This document shows positions 6,909-14,369 of a stretch of 15,711 nucleotides of DNA, in pieces; the first letter of the stretch is position 1, and each line of letters begins with the position of its first letter. The notes under the pieces are model-generated. The model worked only from the letters and a program-made list of their open reading frames with translations, was not told the origin of the DNA and did not search any database. Origin of the DNA: Candidatus Competibacteraceae bacterium (GTDB lineage: Bacteria; Pseudomonadota; Gammaproteobacteria; Competibacterales; Competibacteraceae). A program made the translations under genes and the position numbers. The DNA lies in the NCBI GenBank assembly GCA_003527885.1, contig DPWB01000375.1, positions 12,334-28,044 on the forward strand, given 5' to 3'.

Positions 6909-8123
6909 ATGACGGAAATCTACTTCGCTCGCCAGCCCATCTACAACCGCGACTTTCAGGTGGAAGGCTACGAATTATTTTACCGGCAGACCGCCGGAGC
7001 GGACTCCGCGCAGTTTCTCGACGCCGAAATCGCCACCTCGCAGATCGTCTTGAACACGGTGACCGAAGTCGGTCTCGAACAGGTGGTCGGACCGCACAAG
7101 GCCTTCATCAACGTCGCCCGCGATTTTGTGGTCGGCGGCTATCTGGAAATGTTCGCGTCGCCGCAACTGATGTTCGAGGTCACCGGCAATATCGTGGTGG
7201 ACGAGCCGCTGGTCGAAGCCTTGCGCAAACTGCGCCAGCAGGGCCACCGCTTCGTCCTCGACGATTATACGGACAACGACGCCTATCAGGCGCTGCTGGA
7301 GATCGCGGATTGCGTCAAGATCGACATGCTGACGACCCCGGAACAGGAGGTGCGGCGCCTGGTGCCGCTGTTGCGCCAGCGCGGCGTCGCCTTGATGGCG
7401 GAATGCATCGAAACCCAGGCCGTCCAGGAACTGTGTCAAAGCCTGAAATTCGATTTTTTTCAGGGTTATCACTTTTCCCAGCCCAAGATGCTCAAGTTCG
7501 GCGGCGTGGTGCCCGCCAACCAATTGGTCGTATTGCAACTGGTGGCCAAGCTGCACCAGCCCGAAATCGATCTCAAGGCCATCGAAGCGCTGATCAGGCA
7601 GGATGTTTCACTGAGCTACAAATTACTGCGCTACATCAATTCGGCTTATTTCAACCTGGCCCGCCGCATCGACTCGATCCAGCGCGCCATCGTGCTGCTG
7701 GGCACCAAAAATGTCCGGGTTTGGGCCACGTTGATTTCTCTGGCCAACCTCGACCAGCACCGCAGCGATTTGATCACCGTCGCTTTGGAGCGGGCCAAAA
7801 TGTGCGAGCTGCTGGCCGAGGCCATGCGGATCCCGCAAAAGGAAAGCGGCTACACGGTGGGGTTGTTGTCGGTGCTGGACGCCATCACCCAAGCGCCGAT
7901 GGAGCTGGTTTTGAAAAGCTTGCCGCTGGAAGAGGAAATCAACGACGCTCTTTTGCAGCACAAGGGGCCGCTGGGCCGGATTTTGGCCTGTACCCTGGCT
8001 TACGAGCGCTGCGATTGGAGCGCGCTCGACATGCTGGATCTGGAACCCAACCAAATCAACGATGCCTATATGACCGCGCTGGCGGAAGCCTACCGGGCCT
8101 CTTGCGAGCTGCTGAAAAGCTGA
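6909..8123 (+). CDS. EAL-HDOD signalling protein (YuxH/CdgJ type)
   Basis: The 404-residue cytoplasmic protein has an N-terminal EAL-like domain (about 1-195) and a C-terminal HDOD domain (about 200-390, with QDVSLSYKLLRYINSAYF at 231-248). The opening motif YELFYR replaces the canonical EAL signature, as is common in this architecture. Several catalytic positions remain: Glu22, Asn68, Asp118-Asp119, Lys137-x-Asp139, Glu165 (AECIE) and Gln185. The usual ITE metal ligand is Gly93 (EVTGN), and the DDFGTG loop reads DDYTDN. I infer weak or no c-di-GMP phosphodiesterase activity, with a possible binding or protein-protein role. EAL-HDOD proteins such as Vibrio CdgJ affect motility, but the target here is unknown. 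GAGG lies 7 bases before the ATG, and an extended -10 promoter is nearby. It converges with the next gene across 15 bp. Confidence 0.9.
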   Translation: MTEIYFARQPIYNRDFQVEGYELFYRQTAGADSAQFLDAEIATSQIVLNTVTEVGLEQVVGPHKAFINVARDFVVGGYLEMFASPQLMFEVTGNIVVDEPLVEALRKLRQQGHRFVLDDYTDNDAYQALLEIADCVKIDMLTTPEQEVRRLVPLLRQRGVALMAECIETQAVQELCQSLKFDFFQGYHFSQPKMLKFGGVVPANQLVVLQLVAKLHQPEIDLKAIEALIRQDVSLSYKLLRYINSAYFNLARRIDSIQRAIVLLGTKNVRVWATLISLANLDQHRSDLITVALERAKMCELLAEAMRIPQKESGYTVGLLSVLDAITQAPMELVLKSLPLEEEINDALLQHKGPLGRILACTLAYERCDWSALDMLDLEPNQINDAYMTALAEAYRASCELLKS

Positions 8124-8138
8124 GCTTCACGGCCGCTT

Positions 8139-8723
8139 TCACACGCCGGACGGGGATTTGTCCCGCCTCGCGTCCCACGCCAGTCGGCCCCATTGCCAGA
8201 CATAAGCCACCCCGCTCCAGGCGGTCGTCAGAGCGGTCAGGTAGATCAAGCCGGTCAGCAGCCAGGACGGCAGGGCGAACACCCCATAATTGACGATGAC
8301 CGCAAAGACCAGCACCAGTTGCAGCAAGGTATTCAACTTGCTGATCAGTAAAGGTCTGCCTTGGAAGCGTTCGACCAGCAGATGATAGCCGATCGCGCCG
8401 GCGACGATGAACGCATCGCGCAGGATCGCTAGCGCGACCAGCCAGGACGGCAGTTCGTGCAACCAGGCCAGCACCAGAAGCGCCCCGATCAGCAACAGTT
8501 TATCGGCGATCGGATCGAGCAGGCCGCCCAGTTCGCTGGTCCAGCCATAATACTTGGCCAGGAAGCCGTCCAGCGCATCGGAAACGCCGGCGACGACGAA
8601 TAACAGTAAGGCCGTCCCGTAGCGCTCTTGCACGAGGAGCCACAAAAAAGGGGGTACGAGCAAGATCCGTAGGCTGGTGATGAGATTGGGGATGTCCCGG
8701 GTTTTAAAAGGCCACGGTGTCAC
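8139..8723 (-). CDS. CDP-alcohol phosphatidyltransferase family protein (PgsA-like)
   Basis: An integral inner-membrane enzyme that transfers a phosphatidyl group from a CDP-diacylglycerol-type donor to an alcohol; CDP-DAG:glycerol-3-phosphate transfer (PgsA-like) is the nearest guess. From a GTG at 8723 it is 194 residues. The family signature D-x2-DG-x2-AR-x8-G-x3-D-x3-D is complete at Asp49, Asp52-Gly53, Ala56, Gly66, Asp70 and Asp74, except that the Arg is Lys57. Several hydrophobic helices follow, including about 77-87 and 128-148. The start is uncertain. In-frame GTGs at 8780 and 8786 would add about 20 residues without homology-like features. The segment TRDIPNLITSLRILLVPP is the usual N-terminus of the family, which favours 8723. 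No good Shine-Dalgarno sequence supports any choice. The substrate cannot be assigned from sequence alone. Confidence 0.85.
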   Translation of the reverse strand: MTPWPFKTRDIPNLITSLRILLVPPFLWLLVQERYGTALLLFVVAGVSDALDGFLAKYYGWTSELGGLLDPIADKLLLIGALLVLAWLHELPSWLVALAILRDAFIVAGAIGYHLLVERFQGRPLLISKLNTLLQLVLVFAVIVNYGVFALPSWLLTGLIYLTALTTAWSGVAYVWQWGRLAWDARRDKSPSGV

Positions 8724-8863
8724 GGTGCGAGAATCTTTCCCTTCGATTGAAATGGAGACGCTAAGCCGGATCGGCCCCACGCCCACGCCATGCTAAGCAT
8801 ACCTAATTTTTCAAGCCCGCGAGCCAAGCTGCGGAGCGGAATCGCCGTTAGAATGGACCAGCG

Positions 8864-8888
8864 CGTCCCCACACGGGGCGGTTTTTTT
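8864..8888 (+). terminator. Possible hairpin-T7 terminator or attenuator upstream of the zinc-ribbon gene
   Basis: CCCC-ACAC-GGGG (8867-8878), extended by a C-G and a G-C pair around a bulged T, is followed by seven T (8882-8888). It has the shape of a small intrinsic terminator and lies 30 bases before the zinc-ribbon gene's ATG. It could end a short leader transcript or act as an attenuator. The stem is short, so confidence is limited. Confidence 0.4.
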
Positions 8889-8906
8889 GAGGTTGCGGCC
8901 CAGCTC

Positions 8907-8911
8907 AGGAG
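8907..8911 (+). promoter_or_regulatory. Ribosome binding site of the zinc-ribbon gene
   Basis: AGGAG with a 7-base spacer to the ATG at 8919. It decides that start over in-frame upstream starts at 8790 and 8853, which lie before the T7 hairpin and lack a Shine-Dalgarno sequence. Confidence 0.75.
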
Positions 8912-8918
8912 ATACGAC

Positions 8919-9455
8919 ATGACCGAACCCCTGCAAGGCAACCGGCTCGCTCGGGCCTACCAGCAAATGATGGAGCGAGCCAGGAGTCGTTTGGAAGAAT
9001 TCGAACAGGCCGAGAAGGCCGCCTTTCCACAGTTGAGCGCCAGCATCGAGCACGCGGCGGAAAAAGCGGTGGAACTGGGCGAGTTGACGCGGGAAGAGGC
9101 CCGCTTGATCGGTGGTTACCTGAGGCGCGATCTGGAAGATGCCGGCTATTATTTGGCGACGACCGGGCGCGATCTGAAAGAGTGGATGCGCTTCGATCTG
9201 GAATTGATCGAGGAGCGGTTGTTGGATTTTTTCCGGCGCGGCGTGGACCAGTCGCGCTTGGAGCTTTCGGCTTTCGGGGCCGCGTTGCTGGAGGAAACCC
9301 AGGCGGAGCACTATCGCAGCGGCGAAGTGACCGGACCCGGAACGCTCCGCTGCGAGCAGTGCGGCGAGCGCGTGGTTTTTCATGCGCCCGCCCTGATCGA
9401 GCCTTGCCCGGTTTGTGAAGGCACGGGGTTTGTGCGGGTTGCCGGGGACCTCTAG
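8919..9455 (+). CDS. Zinc-ribbon protein, DUF1451/YbeL type
   Basis: The 178-residue protein has two parts. Residues about 8-130 are predicted long charged helices, including the family-like stretch VELGELTREEARLIGGYLRRDLE (51-73). A C-terminal zinc ribbon uses Cys145-x2-Cys148 and Cys163-x2-Cys166. This resembles the zinc-ribbon DUF1451 family whose E. coli member is YbeL; the function is unknown. The start is set by AGGAG 7 bases upstream. It is a single gene, divergent from the phosphatidyltransferase. Its transcript probably runs to the strong terminator 150 bases past the stop. All four zinc ligands are present, so the ribbon should fold. Confidence 0.8.
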   Translation: MTEPLQGNRLARAYQQMMERARSRLEEFEQAEKAAFPQLSASIEHAAEKAVELGELTREEARLIGGYLRRDLEDAGYYLATTGRDLKEWMRFDLELIEERLLDFFRRGVDQSRLELSAFGAALLEETQAEHYRSGEVTGPGTLRCEQCGERVVFHAPALIEPCPVCEGTGFVRVAGDL

Positions 9456-9684
9456 CAGCGACGGTTATCGGAGGAATTAAGTAAAAACCCTTATCGGGTT
9501 ACAAATCGTCCTGATTTACCCCGGCGGCGGTTTGCAGTTTACTGACGGCCGCTGAAGCTAGTTTCTACAGCGAAGCGTGTTTTAAGCTCAATATCCTGTA
9601 CTTTACCGCCAGCCGGATTCGCTGGCGGTTTTTTATTGGCGATTGCAAAACGCCGCCGATAAAAGTCCCGGCCGCGCGCCAAGT
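9456..9684. other. 229-bp gene-free region with structured + strand RNA potential
   Basis: It lies between the zinc-ribbon gene (+) and the transglycosylase gene (-). The + strand can form several hairpins in a row: AACCC/GGGTT (9486-9500), CAGT/ACTG (9535-9544) and CGCTG/CAGCG (9550-9572), then the strong terminator. It may be a long 3' UTR or hold a small RNA. I see no convincing internal promoter and no plausible small protein. Confidence 0.45.
9605..9634 (+). terminator. Strong intrinsic terminator
   Basis: A perfect 9-bp stem, ACCGCCAGC (9605-9613) with GCTGGCGGT (9621-9629), closes a 7-base loop and runs directly into six T (9629-9634). It works only in the + direction: the - strand has no T-run after the stem. 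It ends the zinc-ribbon transcript or a separate small RNA. Confidence 0.9.
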
Positions 9685-10377
9685 TTAGGGGAGCGTCGCC
9701 AGCTGTGGCTCGCAGCGGGCCAGTTGGGCGCGATAGCGTTCGCTCTGTTGGCGCACCCGGCGCGCCCGTTCGGGCAGCCACGCTTTTCTCCGGTAGGTGC
9801 CTTTGGCGAAACCGTCCTGGCCTTCGTGGTAGGCCAGATAGTGGTTGTAGGCGTCATTCTTGGCGATGCCGTTGTAGCGCGCGGTTTGATCGACGTACCA
9901 GCCGATGAAGTCCACCGCCGAGGCAAAGTCGTCGCGGTCGGCGCCGCGATGGCCCGTCGCGGCTTTGTAGCGCTCCCAAGTTCCATCCAGCGCTTGGCTG
10001 TAGCCGAAGGCGGACGATGGACGGGGGCCGGGCAGCCCTCCCAAACCCTTGAGGCGCGGCGGTTGGGCGTCGGCGCGAAAGGCCGATTCTTGGTGGATGA
10101 TCGCCAGCAGCAGCGGGAGTGGAACGCCCCAGCGTCGGCTGGCCGCGCTGGCGCCGGCAAACCAGTCGTCGTTTCCCGCAAAAAGGGCGCAAGCGTCGTT
10201 GATGTTGCGCGGCGGTGCGGTGCTGGTGCAGCTCGCCAGGAGCAGCAGCGCGCCGATCGCGCCGATCGCCCCTAGCAGGCAACAATGCGCCAAGGCAACC
10301 CGCGGGCCTTCTCGTGGGCCGCCCCGGTTTTGGTGGGCGCAGCAATGGGCTGAATGGCTGTTTCGCTTATCGCTCAT
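9685..10377 (-). CDS. Lytic-transglycosylase (SLT-like) lipoprotein
   Basis: The 230-residue putative outer-membrane lipoprotein has an unusually long basic N-region, a hydrophobic stretch at about 33-48 and a lipobox LASC, making Cys50 the lipid site. The SLT-like domain follows. The predicted catalytic Glu97 lies in IIHQESAFRADAQ, and AFGYSQA (123-129) and YNHYLAYHEGQDGFAKGTY (177-195) are the other motifs expected in peptidoglycan lytic transglycosylases. Its likely role is cleavage of glycan strands in the periplasm. The ATG at 10377 overlaps the lnt coding end by 11 bp and has no clear Shine-Dalgarno sequence, suggesting translation coupled to lnt. A TTG at residue 29 is an alternative start that would give a more usual signal length. 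Being behind lnt fits, because Lnt finishes lipoprotein acylation. Confidence 0.85.
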   Translation of the reverse strand: MSDKRNSHSAHCCAHQNRGGPREGPRVALAHCCLLGAIGAIGALLLLASCTSTAPPRNINDACALFAGNDDWFAGASAASRRWGVPLPLLLAIIHQESAFRADAQPPRLKGLGGLPGPRPSSAFGYSQALDGTWERYKAATGHRGADRDDFASAVDFIGWYVDQTARYNGIAKNDAYNHYLAYHEGQDGFAKGTYRRKAWLPERARRVRQQSERYRAQLARCEPQLATLP

Positions 10378-11887
10378 GGGGCGTGGCGCGCTTGCGCCTG
10401 ACTGAGATCAGGCCCGACAGCAGCGACAATACCATCAAGCTCACCGCCGGCCAATCTCCGAACCTGACATAAGGCGTCGCGCCGCGCAGCGGCTGTAACT
10501 CGCCGCGAACGACCTCGGCCTGAAATAAACCCCCTCGGGCCACGATCCGGCCGCGCTCGTCGATGAGGGCTGAAATGCCGGTGTTGGTGGCGCGGGCCAT
10601 GTAACGGGCCGATTCCAGGGCGCGCATCCGGGCGATTTGCAGGTGCTGGCGCGGGGCCAGGGAATCCTTGAACCAAGCATCGTTGCTGAGGTTGAGCAAC
10701 CACGTGGCCTCGGGTAGCGCCCGCCGGATTTCGCTGCCGAATACCGCCTCGAAACAGATCGAAATTCCGACTGGCTGGCCACCGGCGCGCAGCAGCGGTT
10801 GATCGCGTTCACCGGGGAGAAAATCGGCCATCGGGATCGCCACCCAATCGCGGAAAAACAGCAAGAGCCCTCGCAGCGGTAGGTATTCACCGAATGGCAA
10901 CAGCCGGCGTTTGTGGTAGAAGCCGATCGACTGGCCGATGCCCAGCACGCTGTTGTGAAAGGCTTTGCTTTCCCACGAGCCAGTCGGGATGCCGATGAGG
11001 TAGTCGACCCGATCTTGCCGGGCCTTTTCGCCCAGCACCTCCAAGAACGGCGCGACCTCTTGATAAAAAGCGGGAATGGCCGTTTCCGGCCAAACGATCA
11101 CATCGCGGTGGCCGTGTTCCGGCAAACTAAGTTGAACGTAACTCTCTAGGGTCTGATCCAAATGATCGGGCCGCCATTTCAGATCTTGCGCGATGTTGCC
11201 TTGAACCAGAACGACGCGCAGCGGCGGGCCGGCCGGTTCTACCCAGTCCACCGTTCCCAAAACCCGAGCGCCCAACCACAACCCTGCCAGCAGCCCCAGC
11301 CACATCAGCCGCCGGCGTCCGTCAGGCGCGTGCAGGATAGCCAACAGCAAACCGGCGCTAAACAGGACCGCCCAACCGATTCCGAACACACCGAGGTAGG
11401 GCGCCAGTTGGCCGAGCGGCGTATCGGTTTGGCTATAGCCCACGGCCAGCCAGGGAAAGCCGGTCAACAACCAACTTCTGATCCAGTCCAGCAGCCCCCA
11501 CACCGCAGGAAAGACCAGCAACCAGCGCGCCGGACCCGGCGGCGCCCAGCGGCCGAGCAGCCAGCCGGCCAGCGCGGGGTAAAGCGCCATCACGGCCACC
11601 ATGAGGAAGGTGGCCAGCGCCGCGAACGGGGCCGGCGCATTGCCGTAATCGTGCAGGCTGATGTAAACCCAACAGATGCCGAACCCGAACATCCCCAGCC
11701 CGAACAGCCCGCCGCGCAGCGCGGCCCGGCGCGGGGTCGCCTCCTCCCAACTCCAGAGCAAAACGGCGGGTAACAGGATCGCCAGCGGCCAATAGCCGAA
11801 CGGCGCGAACGCCAGCGGCATCAGCGCGCCCGCGATGAGCGCCAGCGCGTCCGCAATCGGGGGGCGAGGATGAGCGAGTGTCGGCAT
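10367..11887 (-). CDS. lnt: Apolipoprotein N-acyltransferase Lnt
   Basis: Adds the third acyl chain to the N-terminal cysteine of lipoproteins in the inner membrane, the last step of lipoprotein maturation. The 506 residues match the family (about 510). The N-terminal half (roughly 10-205) holds several membrane helices. The nitrilase-type domain starts near 222 (LRVVLVQGNIAQDLKW). The catalytic triad is Glu268 (WPETA), Lys326 (YHKRRLLPFGEY) and Cys378 (ISICFE), matching E. coli 267/335/387. A final hydrophobic segment lies at about 480-495. The ATG at 11887 has no clear Shine-Dalgarno sequence and follows corC by 129 bp. The next gene, a lipoprotein, overlaps its end. Confidence 0.96.
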   Translation of the reverse strand: MPTLAHPRPPIADALALIAGALMPLAFAPFGYWPLAILLPAVLLWSWEEATPRRAALRGGLFGLGMFGFGICWVYISLHDYGNAPAPFAALATFLMVAVMALYPALAGWLLGRWAPPGPARWLLVFPAVWGLLDWIRSWLLTGFPWLAVGYSQTDTPLGQLAPYLGVFGIGWAVLFSAGLLLAILHAPDGRRRLMWLGLLAGLWLGARVLGTVDWVEPAGPPLRVVLVQGNIAQDLKWRPDHLDQTLESYVQLSLPEHGHRDVIVWPETAIPAFYQEVAPFLEVLGEKARQDRVDYLIGIPTGSWESKAFHNSVLGIGQSIGFYHKRRLLPFGEYLPLRGLLLFFRDWVAIPMADFLPGERDQPLLRAGGQPVGISICFEAVFGSEIRRALPEATWLLNLSNDAWFKDSLAPRQHLQIARMRALESARYMARATNTGISALIDERGRIVARGGLFQAEVVRGELQPLRGATPYVRFGDWPAVSLMVLSLLSGLISVRRKRATPHER

Positions 11888-12016
11888 GGCGGGTGACGGG
11901 GGCGGGCTAATGGCTCTGCGGCTGACCCAGGGACAATCGAGCCTTCTCGCTCCTGGCGAGCGGACCGGAGGCGAGCAGACACCCTTTGCGGTCGTGGACG
12001 GACGGCGCCAAAAGGA
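11888..12016. other. 129-bp gap between corC and lnt
   Basis: This is the only sizeable break in the otherwise overlapping miaB-to-transglycosylase series. It contains a 5-bp inverted repeat with a 5-base spacer (CTCGC/GCGAG, 11948-11962) but no T-run, and I see no convincing promoter or small gene. lnt could have its own promoter here. Confidence 0.4.
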
Positions 12017-12901
12017 TCAGGCTTCCGATGATTTGGCGGCGGGAAGAGGGTTTTCCTGGCTGTCGGCCCGCAACGTCAGTTCCAGCAGATGGATGCGCCG
12101 GTTGTCGGCGCGCAATACCCGGAAATGAAAGCGTTCCAGATCGACCGTTTCGCCGCTCTTGGGCAACCGGCCCAGTTCCACCATGACCAAGCCGCCGATG
12201 GTGTCGGCCTTTTCGTCGCTCAGTTCGGCCTGAAAATACTGGTTGAAGTCCTCGACCGGCGTGAGGGCCTTGACGATGAACGCATCTCCCTGCCGGCGGA
12301 TAAAAGCGTTTTCGCCGTCCGAGGTGTCGTGCTCGTCGTCGATCTCGCCGACGATTTCCTCCAGCACATCCTCGATGGTGATCACCCCGGCCACCCCGCC
12401 ATATTCGTCGACCACGATGGCCATGTGAAAGCGGTTGCTGCGAAACTCGTTGAGCAGGATGTTCAGGCGCTTGCTTTCCGGGATGAACTTGGCCGGTCGC
12501 AACAGGGCGCGCAAGTCGAAATCTTCGCGCCGGTCGAACGCGTGGATCAGCAGGTCCTTGACGATCAGGATGCCGACGACGTTGTCCTTGTTGTCACCGA
12601 TCACCGGGAACCGGGAGTGACCGGATTCGACGACTTCGGCGATGAGGCGTTCCAGGCTCCAGTCGTCTTCCAACACCACCATCTGGGCGCGGGGAATCAT
12701 GACATCGCGCACCTGGGTTTCCGATACCCGCATGACGCCTTCCATCATTTTCAGTGCTTCGGGGTCCAGCAGCGCTCGCTGCTGGGCGTCGCGCAGCAAT
12801 TCGAGCAGTGCCTCCCGGTCCTTGGGTTCGCCGGTCAGGGCGAGGCTCAAACGTTCCAGCCATGACGGTTTATGGCTCGTGTCGGATCGTTCTTCGCTCA
12901 T
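12017..12901 (-). CDS. corC: CorC/YbeX family CBS-domain protein
   Basis: The 294-residue cytoplasmic protein has a CBS-domain pair (about 65-185; [14 protein letters not shown] begins the first, and [24 protein letters not shown] ends the second). A CorC_HlyC-type transporter-associated domain follows (about 205-285; [20 protein letters not shown]). The family is linked to magnesium and cobalt efflux and, as YbeX, to ribosome and RNA metabolism; the exact role is debated. Its ATG overlaps the ybeY stop (ATGA), implying coupled translation. There is no membrane domain, so it is the soluble short form, as in E. coli. The placement between ybeY and lnt is the conserved gammaproteobacterial order. 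Confidence 0.94.
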   Translation of the reverse strand: MSEERSDTSHKPSWLERLSLALTGEPKDREALLELLRDAQQRALLDPEALKMMEGVMRVSETQVRDVMIPRAQMVVLEDDWSLERLIAEVVESGHSRFPVIGDNKDNVVGILIVKDLLIHAFDRREDFDLRALLRPAKFIPESKRLNILLNEFRSNRFHMAIVVDEYGGVAGVITIEDVLEEIVGEIDDEHDTSDGENAFIRRQGDAFIVKALTPVEDFNQYFQAELSDEKADTIGGLVMVELGRLPKSGETVDLERFHFRVLRADNRRIHLLELTLRADSQENPLPAAKSSEA

Positions 12902-13365
12902 GAGTCTTGCGGGTCTCCATAGGGATCGGGATAGCCGAGTCCCCGCAGAATATGGATTTCCAGAGATTCCATGGCTTCGGCCTGTTCCTCGTCATGATCA
13001 TAGCCCAGCAGGTGCAAAACGCCATGCGCCACCAGATGCGCCCAGTGGGCCGCCAGGGTTTTGCCCTGGCTGACGGCCTCGCGCAGCACTACCGGCGCGC
13101 AGATCACGATGTCGCCCAACAGCGAGCTTTCCGCTTCGGGCGGGGATTCGAACGGAAAAGACAGCACGTTGGTCGGCCCCTGCTTGCGGCGGTAGGTCTC
13201 GTTTAGGGCCGTACTTTCGGCTTCGTTGACGATGCGGATGGTCAGCTCGGCGTCTTTTTGATAGTTCGCGCCGGCCAGCGCGGCTTCCGCCCAGCGGCGC
13301 AAGTCCGTTTTGGCCGGTAAGCCGGGCATGTCCAGAGCGACCTGTAGATCCAGTTCCAAGCTCAT
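12898..13365 (-). CDS. ybeY: Endoribonuclease YbeY (rRNA maturation factor)
   Basis: A single-strand-specific metallo-endoribonuclease needed for 16S rRNA 3' processing and 70S ribosome quality control. The 155-residue length equals the family norm. The zinc motif H-x3-H-x5-H is at His114, His118 and His124 ([11 protein letters not shown]). The conserved [16 protein letters not shown] segment, carrying the functional Arg, spans 57-72. The start overlaps the phoH stop and the end overlaps the corC start, both ATGA, so it is translationally locked into the operon. Confidence 0.96.
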   Translation of the reverse strand: MSLELDLQVALDMPGLPAKTDLRRWAEAALAGANYQKDAELTIRIVNEAESTALNETYRRKQGPTNVLSFPFESPPEAESSLLGDIVICAPVVLREAVSQGKTLAAHWAHLVAHGVLHLLGYDHDEEQAEAMESLEIHILRGLGYPDPYGDPQDS

Positions 13366-14369
13366 GTGGGGTGGTCCTGTTCGTAGCGGGCGTAGGCGCC
13401 GACTATGCGCTGCACCAACGGGTGTCGCACCACGTCGCGGGCGTTGAAGAGCGTCGTGCTGATCCCTTCCACCTCCTTGAGAACCTGCAACACCTGGCGC
13501 AGGCCGGACTGGACGTTGCGCGGCAAGTCCACCTGGGTCACGTCGCCGGTGACCACCGCCGTCGAGCCGAAGCCGATCCGGGTCAGAAACATTTTCATCT
13601 GCTCCACCGTGGTGTTCTGGGCCTCGTCGAGGATGATGAAGGAATCGTTGAGGGTCCGGCCGCGCATGAAAGCCAGCGGCGCGACCTCGATCACGTTGCG
13701 TTCGATCAGCTTGGCGACCCGCTCGAAGCCCAGCATTTCATATAAGGCGTCGTAAAGCGGTCTCAGGTAAGGGTCGATTTTCTGGGCCATGTCGCCGGGC
13801 AGGAAACCCAACCGCTCGCCGGCTTCCACCGCCGGCCGCACCAGCACCAGCCGCCGGGTCGCGTTGCTCTCCAGCGCGTCCACGGCGCAGGCGACCGCCA
13901 GATAGGTTTTGCCGGTGCCGGCGGGGCCGACGCCAAAGTTGAGGTCGTGGTGCTGGATGTTCCACAGGTAGCGCTGCTGGTTGGGGCCGCGCCCGCGAAT
14001 CAGGCCGCGCCGGGTGCGGATGATGACCTCGTCCGTTTCCGCGTCCGCACTCTCGGCCAAGCCGTCGGCGCCGGCTTCCTGTAGGAACAGGTGAACTTGC
14101 GCCGGCGTCAGCGTTTCGTCCCGCGTGGCGCGATACAAGGCTTCCAGCACCGCGACCGCGACCGCGACCGTCCGGGGTTCGCCGACCACCCGGAACTGGT
14201 GGCCGCGATTGTTGATCTCCACCCCCAACCGGCGCTCGATCTGACGCAGATGTTCGTCCAGTTGGCCGCACAGCCGGGCCAAACGCTCGTTGTCGGCGGG
14301 TTCCAGCAGTAAATCCTGGAATTTGGGGGCGGCGTTCGGGATCGGGACAGGGGCGACGGGCGCGCTCAT
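13362..14369 (-). CDS. ybeZ: PhoH family ATPase (YbeZ)
   Basis: A PhoH-like P-loop ATPase, YbeZ in E. coli, that partners YbeY in ribosome and RNA metabolism. It is 335 residues from the ATG at 14369. An in-frame TTG one codon upstream is less likely, because the ATG forms a TGATG overlap with the miaB stop. Walker A GPAGTGKT is at 148-155 and Walker B SFIILDE at 243-249. A conserved EAQNTT follows, with sensor-like [10 protein letters not shown] at 274-283. Residues about 68-74 are an Ala-Val run encoded by a tandem 6-bp repeat. The end overlaps ybeY. All nucleotide-binding motifs are intact. Confidence 0.95.
   Translation of the reverse strand: MSAPVAPVPIPNAAPKFQDLLLEPADNERLARLCGQLDEHLRQIERRLGVEINNRGHQFRVVGEPRTVAVAVAVLEALYRATRDETLTPAQVHLFLQEAGADGLAESADAETDEVIIRTRRGLIRGRGPNQQRYLWNIQHHDLNFGVGPAGTGKTYLAVACAVDALESNATRRLVLVRPAVEAGERLGFLPGDMAQKIDPYLRPLYDALYEMLGFERVAKLIERNVIEVAPLAFMRGRTLNDSFIILDEAQNTTVEQMKMFLTRIGFGSTAVVTGDVTQVDLPRNVQSGLRQVLQVLKEVEGISTTLFNARDVVRHPLVQRIVGAYARYEQDHPT
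14149..14170 (+). repeat. Tandem hexanucleotide repeat inside ybeZ
   Basis: ACCGCG is repeated three full times plus ACCG over 22 bases, with no interruption. On the coding (-) strand it encodes alternating Ala and Val. A change of one unit would keep the frame and add or remove one Ala-Val pair. Confidence 0.8.

Noticed and set aside
8117..8127. Palindrome AAGCTGAGCTT over the EAL-HDOD stop codon
   Set aside because: Exact, but short, and with no T-run; not convincing as a terminator or operator.
6758..8293. A long (511-codon) + strand open frame overlapping the EAL-HDOD gene
   Set aside because: Its Arg/Gly/Pro/Ala-rich translation has no recognisable domain and runs in another frame over a gene with clear EAL and HDOD motifs; it is a by-product of high GC content.
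9539..9781. A small - strand open frame crossing the terminator at 9605-9634
   Set aside because: It runs over the transglycosylase 3' end and the terminator, with a basic low-complexity product; no sign of a real gene.
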